From Vibrio breoganii (GTDB lineage: Bacteria > Pseudomonadota > Gammaproteobacteria > Enterobacterales > Vibrionaceae): DNA of 64,000 bases. This document shows positions 38,538 to 47,647 of the stretch, piece by piece (the first letter of the stretch is position 1; each line of letters begins with the position of its first letter). The position numbers and the translations under genes were made by a program. The DNA is taken from the NCBI RefSeq assembly GCF_001677275.1, contig NZ_CP016177.1, forward strand, positions 558,001-622,000, in the 5' to 3' direction. The notes under the pieces were generated by a model. That model made no database searches. It saw nothing but the letters and a program-made list of their open reading frames with translations, and had not been told where the DNA came from.

Positions 38538-39916
38538 TGGCAAAAGTAAAAACGGCTTACGTCTGTAATGACTGCGGCGCAGACTTTCCGCGCTGGCAAG
38601 GTCAGTGCAGTGCATGTGGTGCTTGGAATACCGTCACAGAGGTGCGTTTAGCCGCATCTCCGCAAGTGGCACGCAACGAGCGATTAAGCGGTTATGCGGG
38701 AAGCGCTGAGCAATCTAAGGTGCAAATGCTCGCCGATATTGATCTGCAAGATGTGCCTAGGTTCACCAGTACCTTCAAAGAATTCGACCGAGTCATGGGT
38801 GGGGGTATTGTACCTGGAGCCGCCATCTTGATTGGTGGCAGCCCAGGTGCAGGTAAGTCAACCTTGCTATTGCAAACCATGTGTCGCTTAGCCGCGGATA
38901 TGCCCACCTTGTATGTTACGGGAGAGGAGTCCTTGCAGCAGGTAGCCATGCGCGCCTCTCGCCTTGGCCTGCCGAAAGACAATCTTAAGATGCTCTCTGA
39001 AACCAACGTTGACAAGATTTGTCAGGTGGCAGAAAAAGAGCAGCCTAAGATCATGGTCATCGACTCCATTCAGGTAATGCATGTCTCTGATGTTCAATCG
39101 TCCCCGGGGACCGTAGCGCAAGTTCGCGAGTCGGCAACGACGCTAACGCGATTTGCTAAGCAAAATAATGTCGCGGTATTTTTGGTTGGCCACGTCACTA
39201 AAGATGGCTCTCTAGCCGGTCCAAAGGTGCTTGAGCATATTATTGACTGTTCTGTATTGCTTGATGGTGGCGCAGACAGCCGCTTTAGAACCTTGCGTAG
39301 CCATAAGAACCGTTTTGGCGCGGTGAATGAATTGGGTGTTTTCGCCATGACAGGGCAGGGACTTAAAGAGGTGTCTAATCCATCCGCTATCTTCTTGTCT
39401 CGCGGTGAAGAACAAACCTCTGGCAGTTCGGTTATGGTTATCTGGGAAGGTACTAGGCCACTGCTTGTAGAGATCCAAGCGCTGGTGGACTACTCGCAAT
39501 TGGCCAACCCTAGACGAGTGGCTGTGGGTCTTGAACAAAACCGACTATCAATGCTTCTTGCAGTACTTCATAAACATGGCGGGCTGCAGATGGCAGACCA
39601 AGATGTGTTCGTCAATGTGGTGGGCGGGGTTAAGGTCACTGAAACCAGCGCCGATCTTGCCTTATTAATGGCTTTGCTCTCCAGCTTTAAAGATAGAGCG
39701 CTACCAAAAGATGTGGTGATCTTCGGTGAAGTGGGCCTTGCAGGAGAGATTCGCCCAGTGCCTAGCGGTCAAGAACGCCTAAATGAAGCCTTTAAACATG
39801 GCTTTACTAAAGCCATTGTTCCTGCGGCAAATATGCCTAAAGGTGGCATCGCGGGTATGCAAATCCACGCTGTAAAGAACCTTTCTGAAGCGATTCAAGC
39901 GTTTGATGAAATGTAA
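38537..39916 (+). CDS. radA: DNA repair protein RadA
   Basis: RecA-like branch-migration helicase in recombination repair. 459 residues from the ATG at 38537; the earlier ATG at 38483 would overlap serB. The N-terminal zinc finger CNDCGADFPRWQGQCSACG is followed by Walker A GGSPGAGKSTL (about residues 95-105), the RadA-specific KNRFG motif and a C-terminal Lon-protease-like domain. Coupled to serB, as in E. coli. Confidence 0.97.
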   Translation: MAKVKTAYVCNDCGADFPRWQGQCSACGAWNTVTEVRLAASPQVARNERLSGYAGSAEQSKVQMLADIDLQDVPRFTSTFKEFDRVMGGGIVPGAAILIGGSPGAGKSTLLLQTMCRLAADMPTLYVTGEESLQQVAMRASRLGLPKDNLKMLSETNVDKICQVAEKEQPKIMVIDSIQVMHVSDVQSSPGTVAQVRESATTLTRFAKQNNVAVFLVGHVTKDGSLAGPKVLEHIIDCSVLLDGGADSRFRTLRSHKNRFGAVNELGVFAMTGQGLKEVSNPSAIFLSRGEEQTSGSSVMVIWEGTRPLLVEIQALVDYSQLANPRRVAVGLEQNRLSMLLAVLHKHGGLQMADQDVFVNVVGGVKVTETSADLALLMALLSSFKDRALPKDVVIFGEVGLAGEIRPVPSGQERLNEAFKHGFTKAIVPAANMPKGGIAGMQIHAVKNLSEAIQAFDEM

Positions 39917-40063
39917 TAACGGGTTCTATAAATAATATTACCGCCAAGGTCTAAAGACGCTTTTCACGCGCTTGATTCTCATCTATAGTTCTTGGATTGA
40001 AAAGAAAAGGGCGAAAATTTCGCTCAACAAGCACACAGAGCTATCAGTCTAGTCAGATTGTGG

Positions 40064-40069
40064 TATACT
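40064..40069 (+). promoter_or_regulatory. Extended -10 promoter element before the second EF-G
   Basis: TGTGG-TATACT: a good -10 hexamer with a nearby upstream TG, 37 bp before the ATG. The -35 region is poor. This indicates monocistronic expression of the EF-G gene. Confidence 0.5.
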
Positions 40070-40106
40070 CTGCGCGCATTTTATATCCTATTGATAGAGT
40101 AAAACG

Positions 40107-42191
40107 ATGACTGATTTATCAAAATACAGAAATATTGGTATTTTCGCGCACGTTGATGCGGGTAAAACCACGACGACTGAGCGTATCCTAAAGCTTACCG
40201 GCCAGATCCACAAAACTGGTGAAGTTCATGATGGTGAATCAACTACTGACTTCATGGAACAGGAAGCTGAGCGCGGTATTACTATCCAGTCAGCAGCAGT
40301 AAGCTGTTTCTGGAACGATCACCGTCTAAACGTTATCGATACTCCTGGACACGTTGACTTCACAGTTGAAGTTTACCGTTCTCTTAAAGTACTTGATGGC
40401 GGTATCGGCGTATTCTGTGGTTCTGGTGGTGTTGAGCCTCAATCAGAAACTAACTGGCGTTACGCTAACGAATCAGAAGTATCTCGTCTGATCTTCGTTA
40501 ACAAACTAGACCGTATGGGCGCAGACTTCTACAACGTTGTTGACCAAGTTAAAAACGTTCTAGGTGCTACTCCTCTAGTTATGGTTCTACCAATCGGCCG
40601 CGAAGATGACTTCGTGGGTGTTGTAGACCTTCTAACTCGCAAAGCATACGTTTGGGATGACACTGGTCTTCCTGAAAACTACGAAATCCAAGATGTTCCT
40701 GCGGACATGGTTGATGACGTAGAGCAATACCGTGAAGAGCTAATCGAGACTGCTGTTGAGCAAGACGATGACCTAATGATGGCTTACATGGACGGCGAAG
40801 AGCCTTCTATCGAAGACGTTAAGCGTTGTATCCGTAAAGGTACTCAAAACCTATCGTTCTTCCCAACATTCTGTGGTTCTGCATTTAAGAACAAGGGCGT
40901 ACAAATCGTTCTTGACGCAGTTGTTGATTACCTACCTTCTCCAACAGAAGTTGATCCTCAACCTCTTATGGATGAAGAAGGCAACGAAAATGGTCAGCAC
41001 GCTATCGTGTCTGCTGACGAAACATTCAAAGCGCTTGCATTCAAAATCATGGATGACCGCTTCGGTGCTCTAACTTTCGTTCGTATTTACTCTGGTAAAT
41101 TGAACAAAGGCGACACCATCTTGAACTCATTCACTGGTAAAACAGAGCGTGTTGGCCGTATGGTTGAGATGCAAGCTGATGACCGTAACGAACTAACTAG
41201 CGCACAAGCTGGTGACATCATTGCGATCGTTGGTATGAAGAACGTTCAAACTGGTCACACTCTATGTGATCCAAAAGACCCTGTTACACTAGAGCCAATG
41301 GTATTCCCAACTCCAGTAATCTCTATCGCTGTATCTCCAAAAGATAAAGGCGGTTCTGAGAAAATGGGTATCGCTATCGGTAAAATGGTTGCAGAAGATC
41401 CATCTTTCCAAGTTGAAACTGACGAAGAAACTGGCGAAACCATCCTTAAAGGTATGGGTGAGCTTCACCTAGACATCAAAGTTGACATCCTTAAGCGTAC
41501 TTACGGTGTTGACCTAACTGTTGGTGCTCCTCAGGTTGCTTACCGTGAAACTATCACTCAACCAATTGAAGATAGCTACACGCATAAGAAACAGTCTGGT
41601 GGTTCTGGTCAGTTCGGTAAGATCGACTACCGTATCAAGCCAGGCGAAGCTGGTTCAGGCTTCTCGTTCAAATCAACAGTTGTTGGTGGTAACGTTCCTA
41701 AGGAATTCTGGCCTGCAGTTGAGAAAGGTTTTGCATCTATGATGGAAAACGGTGTTCTTGCTGGTTTCCCAACTCTAGACGTTGAAGTTGAACTATTCGA
41801 CGGTGGCTTCCACGCAGTGGATTCATCTGCAATCGCATTTGAAATCGCAGCGAAAGGCGCATTCCGTCAATCAATGCCTAAAGCTGGCGCTCAACTTCTT
41901 GAGCCAATCATGCACGTTGACGTGTTCACTCCAGACGATCACGTAGGTGACGTTATCGGTGACCTTAACCGTCGTCGTGGTATGATCAAAGATCAACAAG
42001 CTGGCGCTACTGGTGTTCGTATTAAAGCTGACGTACCTCTTTCTGAGATGTTCGGCTACATCGGTCACCTACGTACAATCACTTCTGGTCGTGGTCAGTT
42101 CTCTATGGAGTTCTCTCACTACGCAGCATGCCCAATGAACGTGGCAGAAGAAGTAATTGCTAAAGCTAAAGCTGAGAAAGAAAACAAGTAA
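40107..42191 (+). CDS. fusA: Elongation factor G, stand-alone paralogue (EF-G2)
   Basis: Ribosomal translocase GTPase of 694 residues with all G motifs: [12 protein letters not shown] (G1), RGITIQSA (G2), DTPGHVDFT (G3), NKLDRMG (G4). Domains II-V follow, with the domain IV tip region. It is not next to rpsL-rpsG-tuf, so it is the second EF-G known from Vibrio and Shewanella-type genomes rather than the str-operon copy. Divergence from the housekeeping copy (for example [25 protein letters not shown] early in the protein) supports paralogy. The role is unsettled: translocation backup or ribosome recycling. It has its own promoter and terminator. Confidence 0.93.
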   Translation: MTDLSKYRNIGIFAHVDAGKTTTTERILKLTGQIHKTGEVHDGESTTDFMEQEAERGITIQSAAVSCFWNDHRLNVIDTPGHVDFTVEVYRSLKVLDGGIGVFCGSGGVEPQSETNWRYANESEVSRLIFVNKLDRMGADFYNVVDQVKNVLGATPLVMVLPIGREDDFVGVVDLLTRKAYVWDDTGLPENYEIQDVPADMVDDVEQYREELIETAVEQDDDLMMAYMDGEEPSIEDVKRCIRKGTQNLSFFPTFCGSAFKNKGVQIVLDAVVDYLPSPTEVDPQPLMDEEGNENGQHAIVSADETFKALAFKIMDDRFGALTFVRIYSGKLNKGDTILNSFTGKTERVGRMVEMQADDRNELTSAQAGDIIAIVGMKNVQTGHTLCDPKDPVTLEPMVFPTPVISIAVSPKDKGGSEKMGIAIGKMVAEDPSFQVETDEETGETILKGMGELHLDIKVDILKRTYGVDLTVGAPQVAYRETITQPIEDSYTHKKQSGGSGQFGKIDYRIKPGEAGSGFSFKSTVVGGNVPKEFWPAVEKGFASMMENGVLAGFPTLDVEVELFDGGFHAVDSSAIAFEIAAKGAFRQSMPKAGAQLLEPIMHVDVFTPDDHVGDVIGDLNRRRGMIKDQQAGATGVRIKADVPLSEMFGYIGHLRTITSGRGQFSMEFSHYAACPMNVAEEVIAKAKAEKENK

Positions 42192-42216
42192 TTGTTTCTT
42201 CTTAAATAGCTAAAAG

Positions 42217-42250
42217 AAAGCCCCGATAGTGAAAGCTATCGGGGCTTTTT
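42217..42250. terminator. Intrinsic terminator of the EF-G gene, likely bidirectional
   Basis: AAAGCCCCGATAG-TGAAAG-CTATCGGGGCTTTTT, between convergent genes. Confidence 0.92.
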
Positions 42251-42260
42251 GTATTTTTCT

Positions 42261-42281
42261 AGAACCCAGAACCCAGAACCC
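42261..42281. repeat. Three tandem AGAACCC heptamers
   Basis: AGAACCC repeated three times without change, ending 3 bases before the stop codon of the convergent ligase gene. Confidence 0.85.
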
Positions 42282-42284
42282 AGG

Positions 42285-43994
42285 CTATTCTTCCCAGACC
42301 ACGAACTTATCCTTAGGCCACTCGGCACCGACATCGTGGTACTTCTTCTCTAGTACATGTCGTTTGATTTTCAGGGTAGGTGTGAGTATCTCATTCTCAA
42401 TACTCCACGGCTCCTTGATAAGCAGTACGCCTTTTATTTTCTCGTGCCCTTCCAGCTTCTCATTGATATGCGTAATGGCTTTGGCGATACTTTTCTCGTA
42501 TCTATCTTTATCAAAATTAGGAAAATCATGTGGCACAATCAGCAGGATAGGAGCAGGCATTCCTAGTCCGACGAGACAAAGCATTTCCACACGAGCAACT
42601 TCGATGACTGCTTTCTCTATTGGCACTGGAGCGACAAATTTGCCTTTGGCGGTCTTGAATGTATCCTTCTTGCGCCCTTGAATAGTCAGGTAACCTTCCG
42701 AATCGATAGAGCCGATGTCTCCAGTGTGTAGCCAACCATCCTTATCGAACGCTCTAGCTGTCGCTTCGTCGTTCTTATAGTAACCCGAGAACATCCCTTT
42801 ACTGCGCACAAGGATTTCTTCGTCCTCTGCAATTTTTAGCTCAATACCTGGCCCAGCTTGACCTACAGTACCGATTTTTGACGCGTTGAAAGGATAGCTT
42901 AACGTGCTGTAGGCGAAGGTCTCTGTCATCCCCCATGCTTCGGTAATATTAATACCTACCTTGTGGTACCACTCCAATATTGCCGGGCTAATAGGCGCAG
43001 AGCCACACCCTAGAACTCGCCCTTGATCTAAGCCTAAACCATCAACGATCTTCTTCTTAATGATTGAATTTAGAATTGGGATCTTAAGTAGAAGATTCAG
43101 TTTCTTCGGAGGAAGCTTATCTTGAATTCGCTGCTGGAAAAGAGTCCACAAACGAGGAACAGAAATAAACAGAGTAGGGCGATGCATTTTCACATCTTCA
43201 ATGAAGGTTTCTAATGATTCAGGAAACGCCGTTTCTAACCCTGCTTGAATAGATGAACCAAAGATATACACCCGCTCGGTAATGTGCGCTAGCGGTAGGT
43301 AAGAGAACATCCTATCGCCGGGTTTAATTCCGATGTGGTCTACAAGATTTTTCACCGACCAGCTAAAAGCACCATAAGTAAGCATAGCGCCCTTAGGAAC
43401 TCCAGAGGTGCCTGAGGTATACACAATAGACATAAGCTTGTCATCGTGATGCTGAGGATGTTCATCATGAGGTATTGCATCATGAATTAACTGTGCAAAT
43501 TTATACTGACATTCAGGCGCAGAATCGTAAGGGAAAGAGATAGTGATGAGCTCAGGCAGTCGCTTCATAACCTCAGAAGTTGCATGCGCATCATCAAGCT
43601 TACCCGCAATAAGAACCTTACTCTCACTATGAGTTAAGCAATATTCTATCGTGTCCGCCCCAGCCGTCGGGAAAATAGGAACACTGATAAAGTCGCCAAG
43701 CATCAAGGCCAAGTCTGTAATAAACCATTCAACACAGTTTTTTGATACAAAAGCTACCTTATCTCTAGGTTCTAACCCCAACTCCCGCAGTGCACTAACC
43801 AACTTTAAAGCCATGTTAGCGACTTCAGAATAGGTGTACTCGACAAACTCTCGGTCGATTATCTGCTTGAGGTAAACCTCATTTGGGCGCTCATGAGCCC
43901 ACTTAAGGATAAGCTCGTTGGGTGGTGGGATTGTGCAAGGTGGGTTGGTGAACCCGTTCTTCAAATCTGAAGACTCGATAATGCTGTCATTCAA
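42285..43994 (-). CDS. AMP-binding long-chain acyl-CoA ligase-like protein
   Basis: 569 residues of the ANL (adenylate-forming) superfamily. Motifs are the ATP-binding P-loop IVYTSGTSGVPKGAM (about residues 189-203), the A5-type EAWGMTETFAYS, the A7-type GWLHTGDIG and the hinge GRKKDTFKTAKGKFVAPVPIE. The nearest recognisable group is long-chain-fatty-acid-CoA ligase of the FadD/FAA type (bacterial homologues of AMP-dependent synthetase class I). It is convergent with EF-G2, an arrangement I recall from V. cholerae chromosome 1. The ISAs1 element is inserted about 85 bp upstream of its start. Confidence 0.85.
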   Translation of the reverse strand: MNDSIIESSDLKNGFTNPPCTIPPPNELILKWAHERPNEVYLKQIIDREFVEYTYSEVANMALKLVSALRELGLEPRDKVAFVSKNCVEWFITDLALMLGDFISVPIFPTAGADTIEYCLTHSESKVLIAGKLDDAHATSEVMKRLPELITISFPYDSAPECQYKFAQLIHDAIPHDEHPQHHDDKLMSIVYTSGTSGVPKGAMLTYGAFSWSVKNLVDHIGIKPGDRMFSYLPLAHITERVYIFGSSIQAGLETAFPESLETFIEDVKMHRPTLFISVPRLWTLFQQRIQDKLPPKKLNLLLKIPILNSIIKKKIVDGLGLDQGRVLGCGSAPISPAILEWYHKVGINITEAWGMTETFAYSTLSYPFNASKIGTVGQAGPGIELKIAEDEEILVRSKGMFSGYYKNDEATARAFDKDGWLHTGDIGSIDSEGYLTIQGRKKDTFKTAKGKFVAPVPIEKAVIEVARVEMLCLVGLGMPAPILLIVPHDFPNFDKDRYEKSIAKAITHINEKLEGHEKIKGVLLIKEPWSIENEILTPTLKIKRHVLEKKYHDVGAEWPKDKFVVWEE

Positions 43995-44069
43995 GGTAAA
44001 ACTCTCCCTATTTTAGATTGTTGGTCGCAATAAAATTGTAGAGTAGATTTAAGAACTTGCATCAACTAG

Positions 44070-45327
44070 TTACTAGCAGCAGGGTGAGATCGTGAACGTT
44101 TTTCAATCAAAATCACGATTGATTTGACGATCACATTTAGCTGTGATCATATACTCCCTTTTTAGGGAGAGCATCATGCACATTGACCACTTCAAAGAAC
44201 ATTTTCAAACGATTATCGACCAACGCCAAGGTGCAAAGGTCACATATTGCCTGTTTGAAGTCCTTTTTGGCTCGCTATGTGCAGTGATTGCAGGCGCGAA
44301 AGGTTGGTTCGATATTCGTGAATACATTCTCGGTCATCATGATTGGTTTAAGCGTAATGACTTGTTTTTGAATGGTATTCCTGCTGATGACACAATAGCT
44401 CGTATCATCTCTACCATTGAACCCGAACAGTTCCATGAGTGCTTCATTAACTGGATGTCATCAATTCATACTCTCACCGAAGGTCAAGTGATTGCGATTG
44501 ATGGAAAAACACTTCGCGGCTCATATAATCGTGAAGACAGGACGAGCACCATTCATATGATTAGTGCTTATGCGTCGTCCAACAAGCTCGTACTGGGACA
44601 GCTAAAAACCGAACAAAAAAGCAATGAAATTACAGCGATCCCTGAATTGATAAAGATGCTCGATATCAAGGGGGCCCTAGTAACTATTGATGCTATGGCC
44701 TGTCAAACCAAGATTGCTAAAGCCATTGTAGATCAAGGTGGAGACTACCTGCTTGCCGTAAAGAGCAACCAAGGAAAACTCCGACAAGCAATAGAAAAGG
44801 CATTCTCTTCTCAGCGAGCCAATGTGGCTGATAACATCTCTCTTGAGCAAGGACATGGCCGTATAGAGTCTCGTCAATGCTATGTTTTTGACAGTGCAAA
44901 ACTTGAAGGTAATTTCTCTCGCTGGAAAGGCTTGAAGAGCATTGTGATGGTTGAAAACTTTCGCCTTGAGAAAGATAAATCTGTCGACCTAGAGTACCGT
45001 TATTACATCAGCTCCAAAGAGCTTAGTGCAGAGCAAGCTGCTATGGCTGTCAGAGAACATTGGGGCATAGAGTCAATGCACTGGGTACTTGATGTCACCA
45101 TGAATGAAGATGCATGCCTGATATACAAAGATCACGGTGCAGAGAACCTATCATGCCTACGTCATATGAGCTTGAACATGCTCCGAGAAGAGCCAACCAA
45201 GCTAAGCATTGTTGGTAAGCAAAAGCGCTGCATGATGAATACATCGATGCTAGAGGCAGTATTAAGTGCTGGTTTTACTCGAGTGGTGAAAAACTAGGCA
45301 CTCATGCGGTCACCCTGTTACTAGCAG
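44070..45327 (+). mobile_element. Complete ISAs1-family insertion sequence with 10-bp target duplication
   Basis: The element spans 44080-45317 (1238 bp). The ends are CAGGGTGAgatCgTGA at the left and, inverted, CAGGGTGAccgCaTGA at the right. It is flanked by perfect direct repeats TTACTAGCAG at 44070-44079 and 45318-45327. Its length, one transposase gene and 10-bp duplication fit the ISAs1 family. Perfect duplications and an intact gene point to a fairly recent insertion. Confidence 0.95.
44176..45297 (+). CDS. ISAs1-family transposase (DDE)
   Basis: 373 residues from the ATG at 44176, preceded by GGGAGAG. An in-frame ATG at 44143 would start in the IS leader. ISAs1 signatures are the N-terminal DUF4338/H-repeat-like region, AIDGKTLRGSY (first Asp), LVTIDAMACQ (second Asp region), YLLAVKSNQ, and REHWGIESMHWVLDVTMNEDAC towards the C-terminus (catalytic Glu region). 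It is full length with no frameshift, so the element may be active. Confidence 0.95.
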   Translation: MHIDHFKEHFQTIIDQRQGAKVTYCLFEVLFGSLCAVIAGAKGWFDIREYILGHHDWFKRNDLFLNGIPADDTIARIISTIEPEQFHECFINWMSSIHTLTEGQVIAIDGKTLRGSYNREDRTSTIHMISAYASSNKLVLGQLKTEQKSNEITAIPELIKMLDIKGALVTIDAMACQTKIAKAIVDQGGDYLLAVKSNQGKLRQAIEKAFSSQRANVADNISLEQGHGRIESRQCYVFDSAKLEGNFSRWKGLKSIVMVENFRLEKDKSVDLEYRYYISSKELSAEQAAMAVREHWGIESMHWVLDVTMNEDACLIYKDHGAENLSCLRHMSLNMLREEPTKLSIVGKQKRCMMNTSMLEAVLSAGFTRVVKN

Positions 45328-45630
45328 GCTTAGGAAACAAATCAATAGTGGGGAAACTACAACAAATAAGGATCAGTGTCGCCCAGCCGACACTTTATCT
45401 GGTTGTTGAACAAGCCCGTCACGGTGACACCTTTATTAGTAATTTGCTCAGTCTGAGCAAGAGGGGTTTAGGCTCCCCTCGCGTCTTCAAGCCGAACGAA
45501 GCCATTGAGCCGCTCATTGACGATCTGCCCAAGCCGATAGTTGTCCTGTGTCTCTTTTACGTGTTAGACCTCCGCGGTGTTCATTGCACCATTATCCTTA
45601 TAAGCGAGCACCTTTCGGCTCGTCAGCTGG
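45328..45630. other. Gap between the two transposons, with adjacent hairpins
   Basis: No convincing gene. At 45403-45416 is TTGTTGAACAAGCC, matched in inverted orientation by GGCTTCGTTCAACAA at 47493-47507. Next come two adjacent dyads, TTGCTCA/TGAGCAA (45444-45460) and GAGGGG/CCCCTC (45461-45480). These probably belong to the end of the IS91-like unit. Confidence 0.5.
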
Positions 45631-46647
45631 CTAGCTCGGTCGGGTGATCCCAACGCACACCATTTCGTGCTCGCAACAAGGGCACGTTCGTACGGCTTTG
45701 CTGTGCACAGGGAGCGACGTTGGCATCGGACCGATCCACTGTGGTGCCAGCAAGAGTAAGATAGCCAGCCTTAACCGCCTCGCATTGCCATGCATAAATC
45801 CATAGTCTCGAACCCGTTGCAGCCCTTTGGGCAGCACGTGCTGCAAGATAAGCCACAGGAACTCGAGCACAGGTAACGAGCGGGTTTCGGTACACTGTGT
45901 TTGACTGTCTTGGTAACGGAAAGTGACTGCCGTCTCTGAGATCTCGAGGATGTCTTTGTCAGGCAAAACACCTCGGTAAAGATAGCGTGACAGATACTTC
46001 AGTGCAGGCAGGCCGTAGCCGACCTTTCGGCAGTCCACGACCCATTGGGCAGGGGTACCCGTTGGCAGATGAAGGTGAGCGTCATGAGCGAGCGCTTCAA
46101 GCAGCCTAGCTCGCCATACTTTCGCCAGTGCGAACGCATTAAACAGGTAGCCTTTCTTACCTTTATACCAAGTGCGCTTTGCTGCGTCATAGCCCCCTGC
46201 GGCCACCACGACATGCAGATGAGGGTGCAGGTCGCGCTTACGATTGTGGGTATGCAGCACCGAGGTAAAACCTTGTTGCCCCACTTGAGCACGCACAGCA
46301 AAGTCCTTTAGCACACCTGATGCAACCTTAAACATGGTTTGATAAAGCGCTTTGGGATCCGTTTGTGCTAACCCTCTGAGCTCGTACGGCACGGTAAAGG
46401 TCACCATGTAATAGTGGACAGGCAACAACTTGCGTTTTTGTCGCTCGAGCCAGTCTGTGGTGGTGCGATGTTGGCATTGTGGGCAGTGTCGATGGCCACA
46501 GGATAAGGGCAGTCTGTCATCGTGGTGACAGTGCTGGCAGTACCATTGCGACTGCCCTTGATGTGTTGTTTTACAGCGGAGCATTGCGTGGATCGCACGT
46601 CTGATTTCGGGTGTATCTTGCGGTAGTATTGAGGCTGCCGTGCCCAA
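45631..46647 (-). CDS. IS91-family transposase (HUH, Y2 type)
   Basis: Rolling-circle transposase of 338 residues. The N-terminal zinc-binding array is CQHCHHDDRLPLSCGHRHC with CPQC. The metal-binding HUH motif is LHPHLHVVV (about residues 140-148). The two-tyrosine motif KYLSRYLYRG (YxxxY) lies near residue 220. A C-terminal CPCC zinc motif follows. It overlaps the recombinase gene by 77 bases, so its start may be a little downstream of 46647. Confidence 0.88.
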   Translation of the reverse strand: MGTAASILPQDTPEIRRAIHAMLRCKTTHQGQSQWYCQHCHHDDRLPLSCGHRHCPQCQHRTTTDWLERQKRKLLPVHYYMVTFTVPYELRGLAQTDPKALYQTMFKVASGVLKDFAVRAQVGQQGFTSVLHTHNRKRDLHPHLHVVVAAGGYDAAKRTWYKGKKGYLFNAFALAKVWRARLLEALAHDAHLHLPTGTPAQWVVDCRKVGYGLPALKYLSRYLYRGVLPDKDILEISETAVTFRYQDSQTQCTETRSLPVLEFLWLILQHVLPKGLQRVRDYGFMHGNARRLRLAILLLLAPQWIGPMPTSLPVHSKAVRTCPCCEHEMVCVGITRPS

Positions 46648-47410
46648 GCAAATGTTGTAGGGAGCGCAAATCGAGTCCTTGCTCTAGCAAATGAGTGGCG
46701 AAGCAATGCCTGAGCGTATGGGGCGTGATGGCTAATTGAATGTGGCAGTCTTTTAAGATCCCTTTCATGGCTTTTTGAATCCCACCTCTGTCCATGGGGT
46801 TATCGGCTTTGGATCCGATACCAGGAAACAGCCATTTTGGGTGATGATGCGTGCACCAGTGCCCGCGCAGGGCGTGCAAGGTTCTCTTAGGCAGAGGAAG
46901 TACGCGGTCTTTGCCGCCTTTTCCTTCTCGAATGTGAACGGTCATGGCACTGGCGTCAATATCGTGAACAGTCAGATTAAGCGCCTCGCCAAGGCGAAGC
47001 CCCAGGGTATAAAGCGTCAAAAAGAACACTTGGTAGCGCTGTTGCCTCGTCATGCTGATGAGCAGTCCCACCTGCACTGGCGTAAGGATATCTGGCAGTC
47101 TTTTGACCTGAGGGGGTTTGACGATATCGAGCCATTCCCATTGCTTATTCAGTGTGTAGCGATAGAAAAACTGTAGGCCGTTGCGGTCAAGTTTCACGGT
47201 ACTCCAAGAGTGGGTTTGGATGAGTGACGCGAAGTAGCGTTTCAGCTGTTGTGTGGTAAGCGTGTCGGGAGCGCAGTCAAAAAATGCACTGATGCGACGC
47301 ACCGCACGGGAATAGGCATCGATAGTCGCAGGGCGTTTGCCTTGCAGGGTGAGGTTGGTAAGATGTTGTTTATACAGGATGTCGAAGCGTTGTTGGTCTT
47401 GGGTGTTCAT
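46571..47410 (-). CDS. Tyrosine recombinase/integrase of the IS91-like element
   Basis: XerC/D-like phage-integrase family, 279 residues from the ATG at 47410, chosen over 47425 because GGAGAG lies 7 bases upstream. The core-binding domain occupies about 10-95. Catalytic residues are Arg in LGLRLGEALNL, Lys in GKGGKDR, HTLRHCFATHLLE (HxxR), LLGHGSLNTTARYT (H/W and the nucleophilic Tyr). The C-terminal tail after the Tyr runs into the transposase reading frame. Confidence 0.88.
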   Translation of the reverse strand: MNTQDQQRFDILYKQHLTNLTLQGKRPATIDAYSRAVRRISAFFDCAPDTLTTQQLKRYFASLIQTHSWSTVKLDRNGLQFFYRYTLNKQWEWLDIVKPPQVKRLPDILTPVQVGLLISMTRQQRYQVFFLTLYTLGLRLGEALNLTVHDIDASAMTVHIREGKGGKDRVLPLPKRTLHALRGHWCTHHHPKWLFPGIGSKADNPMDRGGIQKAMKGILKDCHIQLAITPHTLRHCFATHLLEQGLDLRSLQHLLGHGSLNTTARYTRNQTCDPRNAPL

Positions 47411-47430
47411 AATGATGCTCTCCATTTGAA

Positions 47431-47449
47431 CATTCTCGGAATGAGAATG
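47431..47449. repeat. Inverted repeat upstream of the recombinase gene
   Basis: CATTCTC-GGAAT-GAGAATG, directly upstream of the recombinase ribosome-binding site. Candidate operator or structural part of the element end. Confidence 0.5.
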
Positions 47450-47647
47450 CCGATGAAGAGTATGGATTGGGCTGGGTTTTCTGCCGCAGAGCGGCTTCGT
47501 TCAACAATGTCTTTCAAGTAGGTTTTTGTTAGGTCACATAACGTTACATATAAACTAATTTGCCCGTCATTACCGTACATTTAGTCTTGAATGAAAAAAG
47601 AAAATATTGCATTCTTTAATATGTTTAAATGAAATGGATTGTGTTTA

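Larger units (their letters stand above)
45403..47507 (-). mobile_element. IS91-family-like unit with accessory tyrosine recombinase (ends approximate)
   Basis: Two overlapping minus-strand genes, a tyrosine recombinase followed by an HUH/Y2 transposase, the layout of IS91-type elements that carry an integrase. The boundaries given are the inverted TTGTTGAAC(G)AAGCC sequences. They contain the tetranucleotide GAAC/GTTC that IS91 elements use as target, but the true ends are not proven. A GCCGC/GCGGC hairpin (47483-47495) abuts the right boundary. Confidence 0.65.

Noticed and set aside
45348..45647. 99-codon open frame between the two transposons
   Set aside because: No recognisable domain, no good ribosome-binding site, and it runs across the hairpins and the end of the IS91-like transposase gene. 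Probably chance.
46045..46311. Plus-strand 88-codon frame inside the IS91-like transposase
   Set aside because: Antisense shadow of a gene with clear HUH and Y2 motifs.
46571..47410. Tyrosine recombinase considered as an integron or phage integrase
   Set aside because: It overlaps an IS91-type transposase gene, and there are no attC sites or phage genes nearby, so it belongs to the IS unit.
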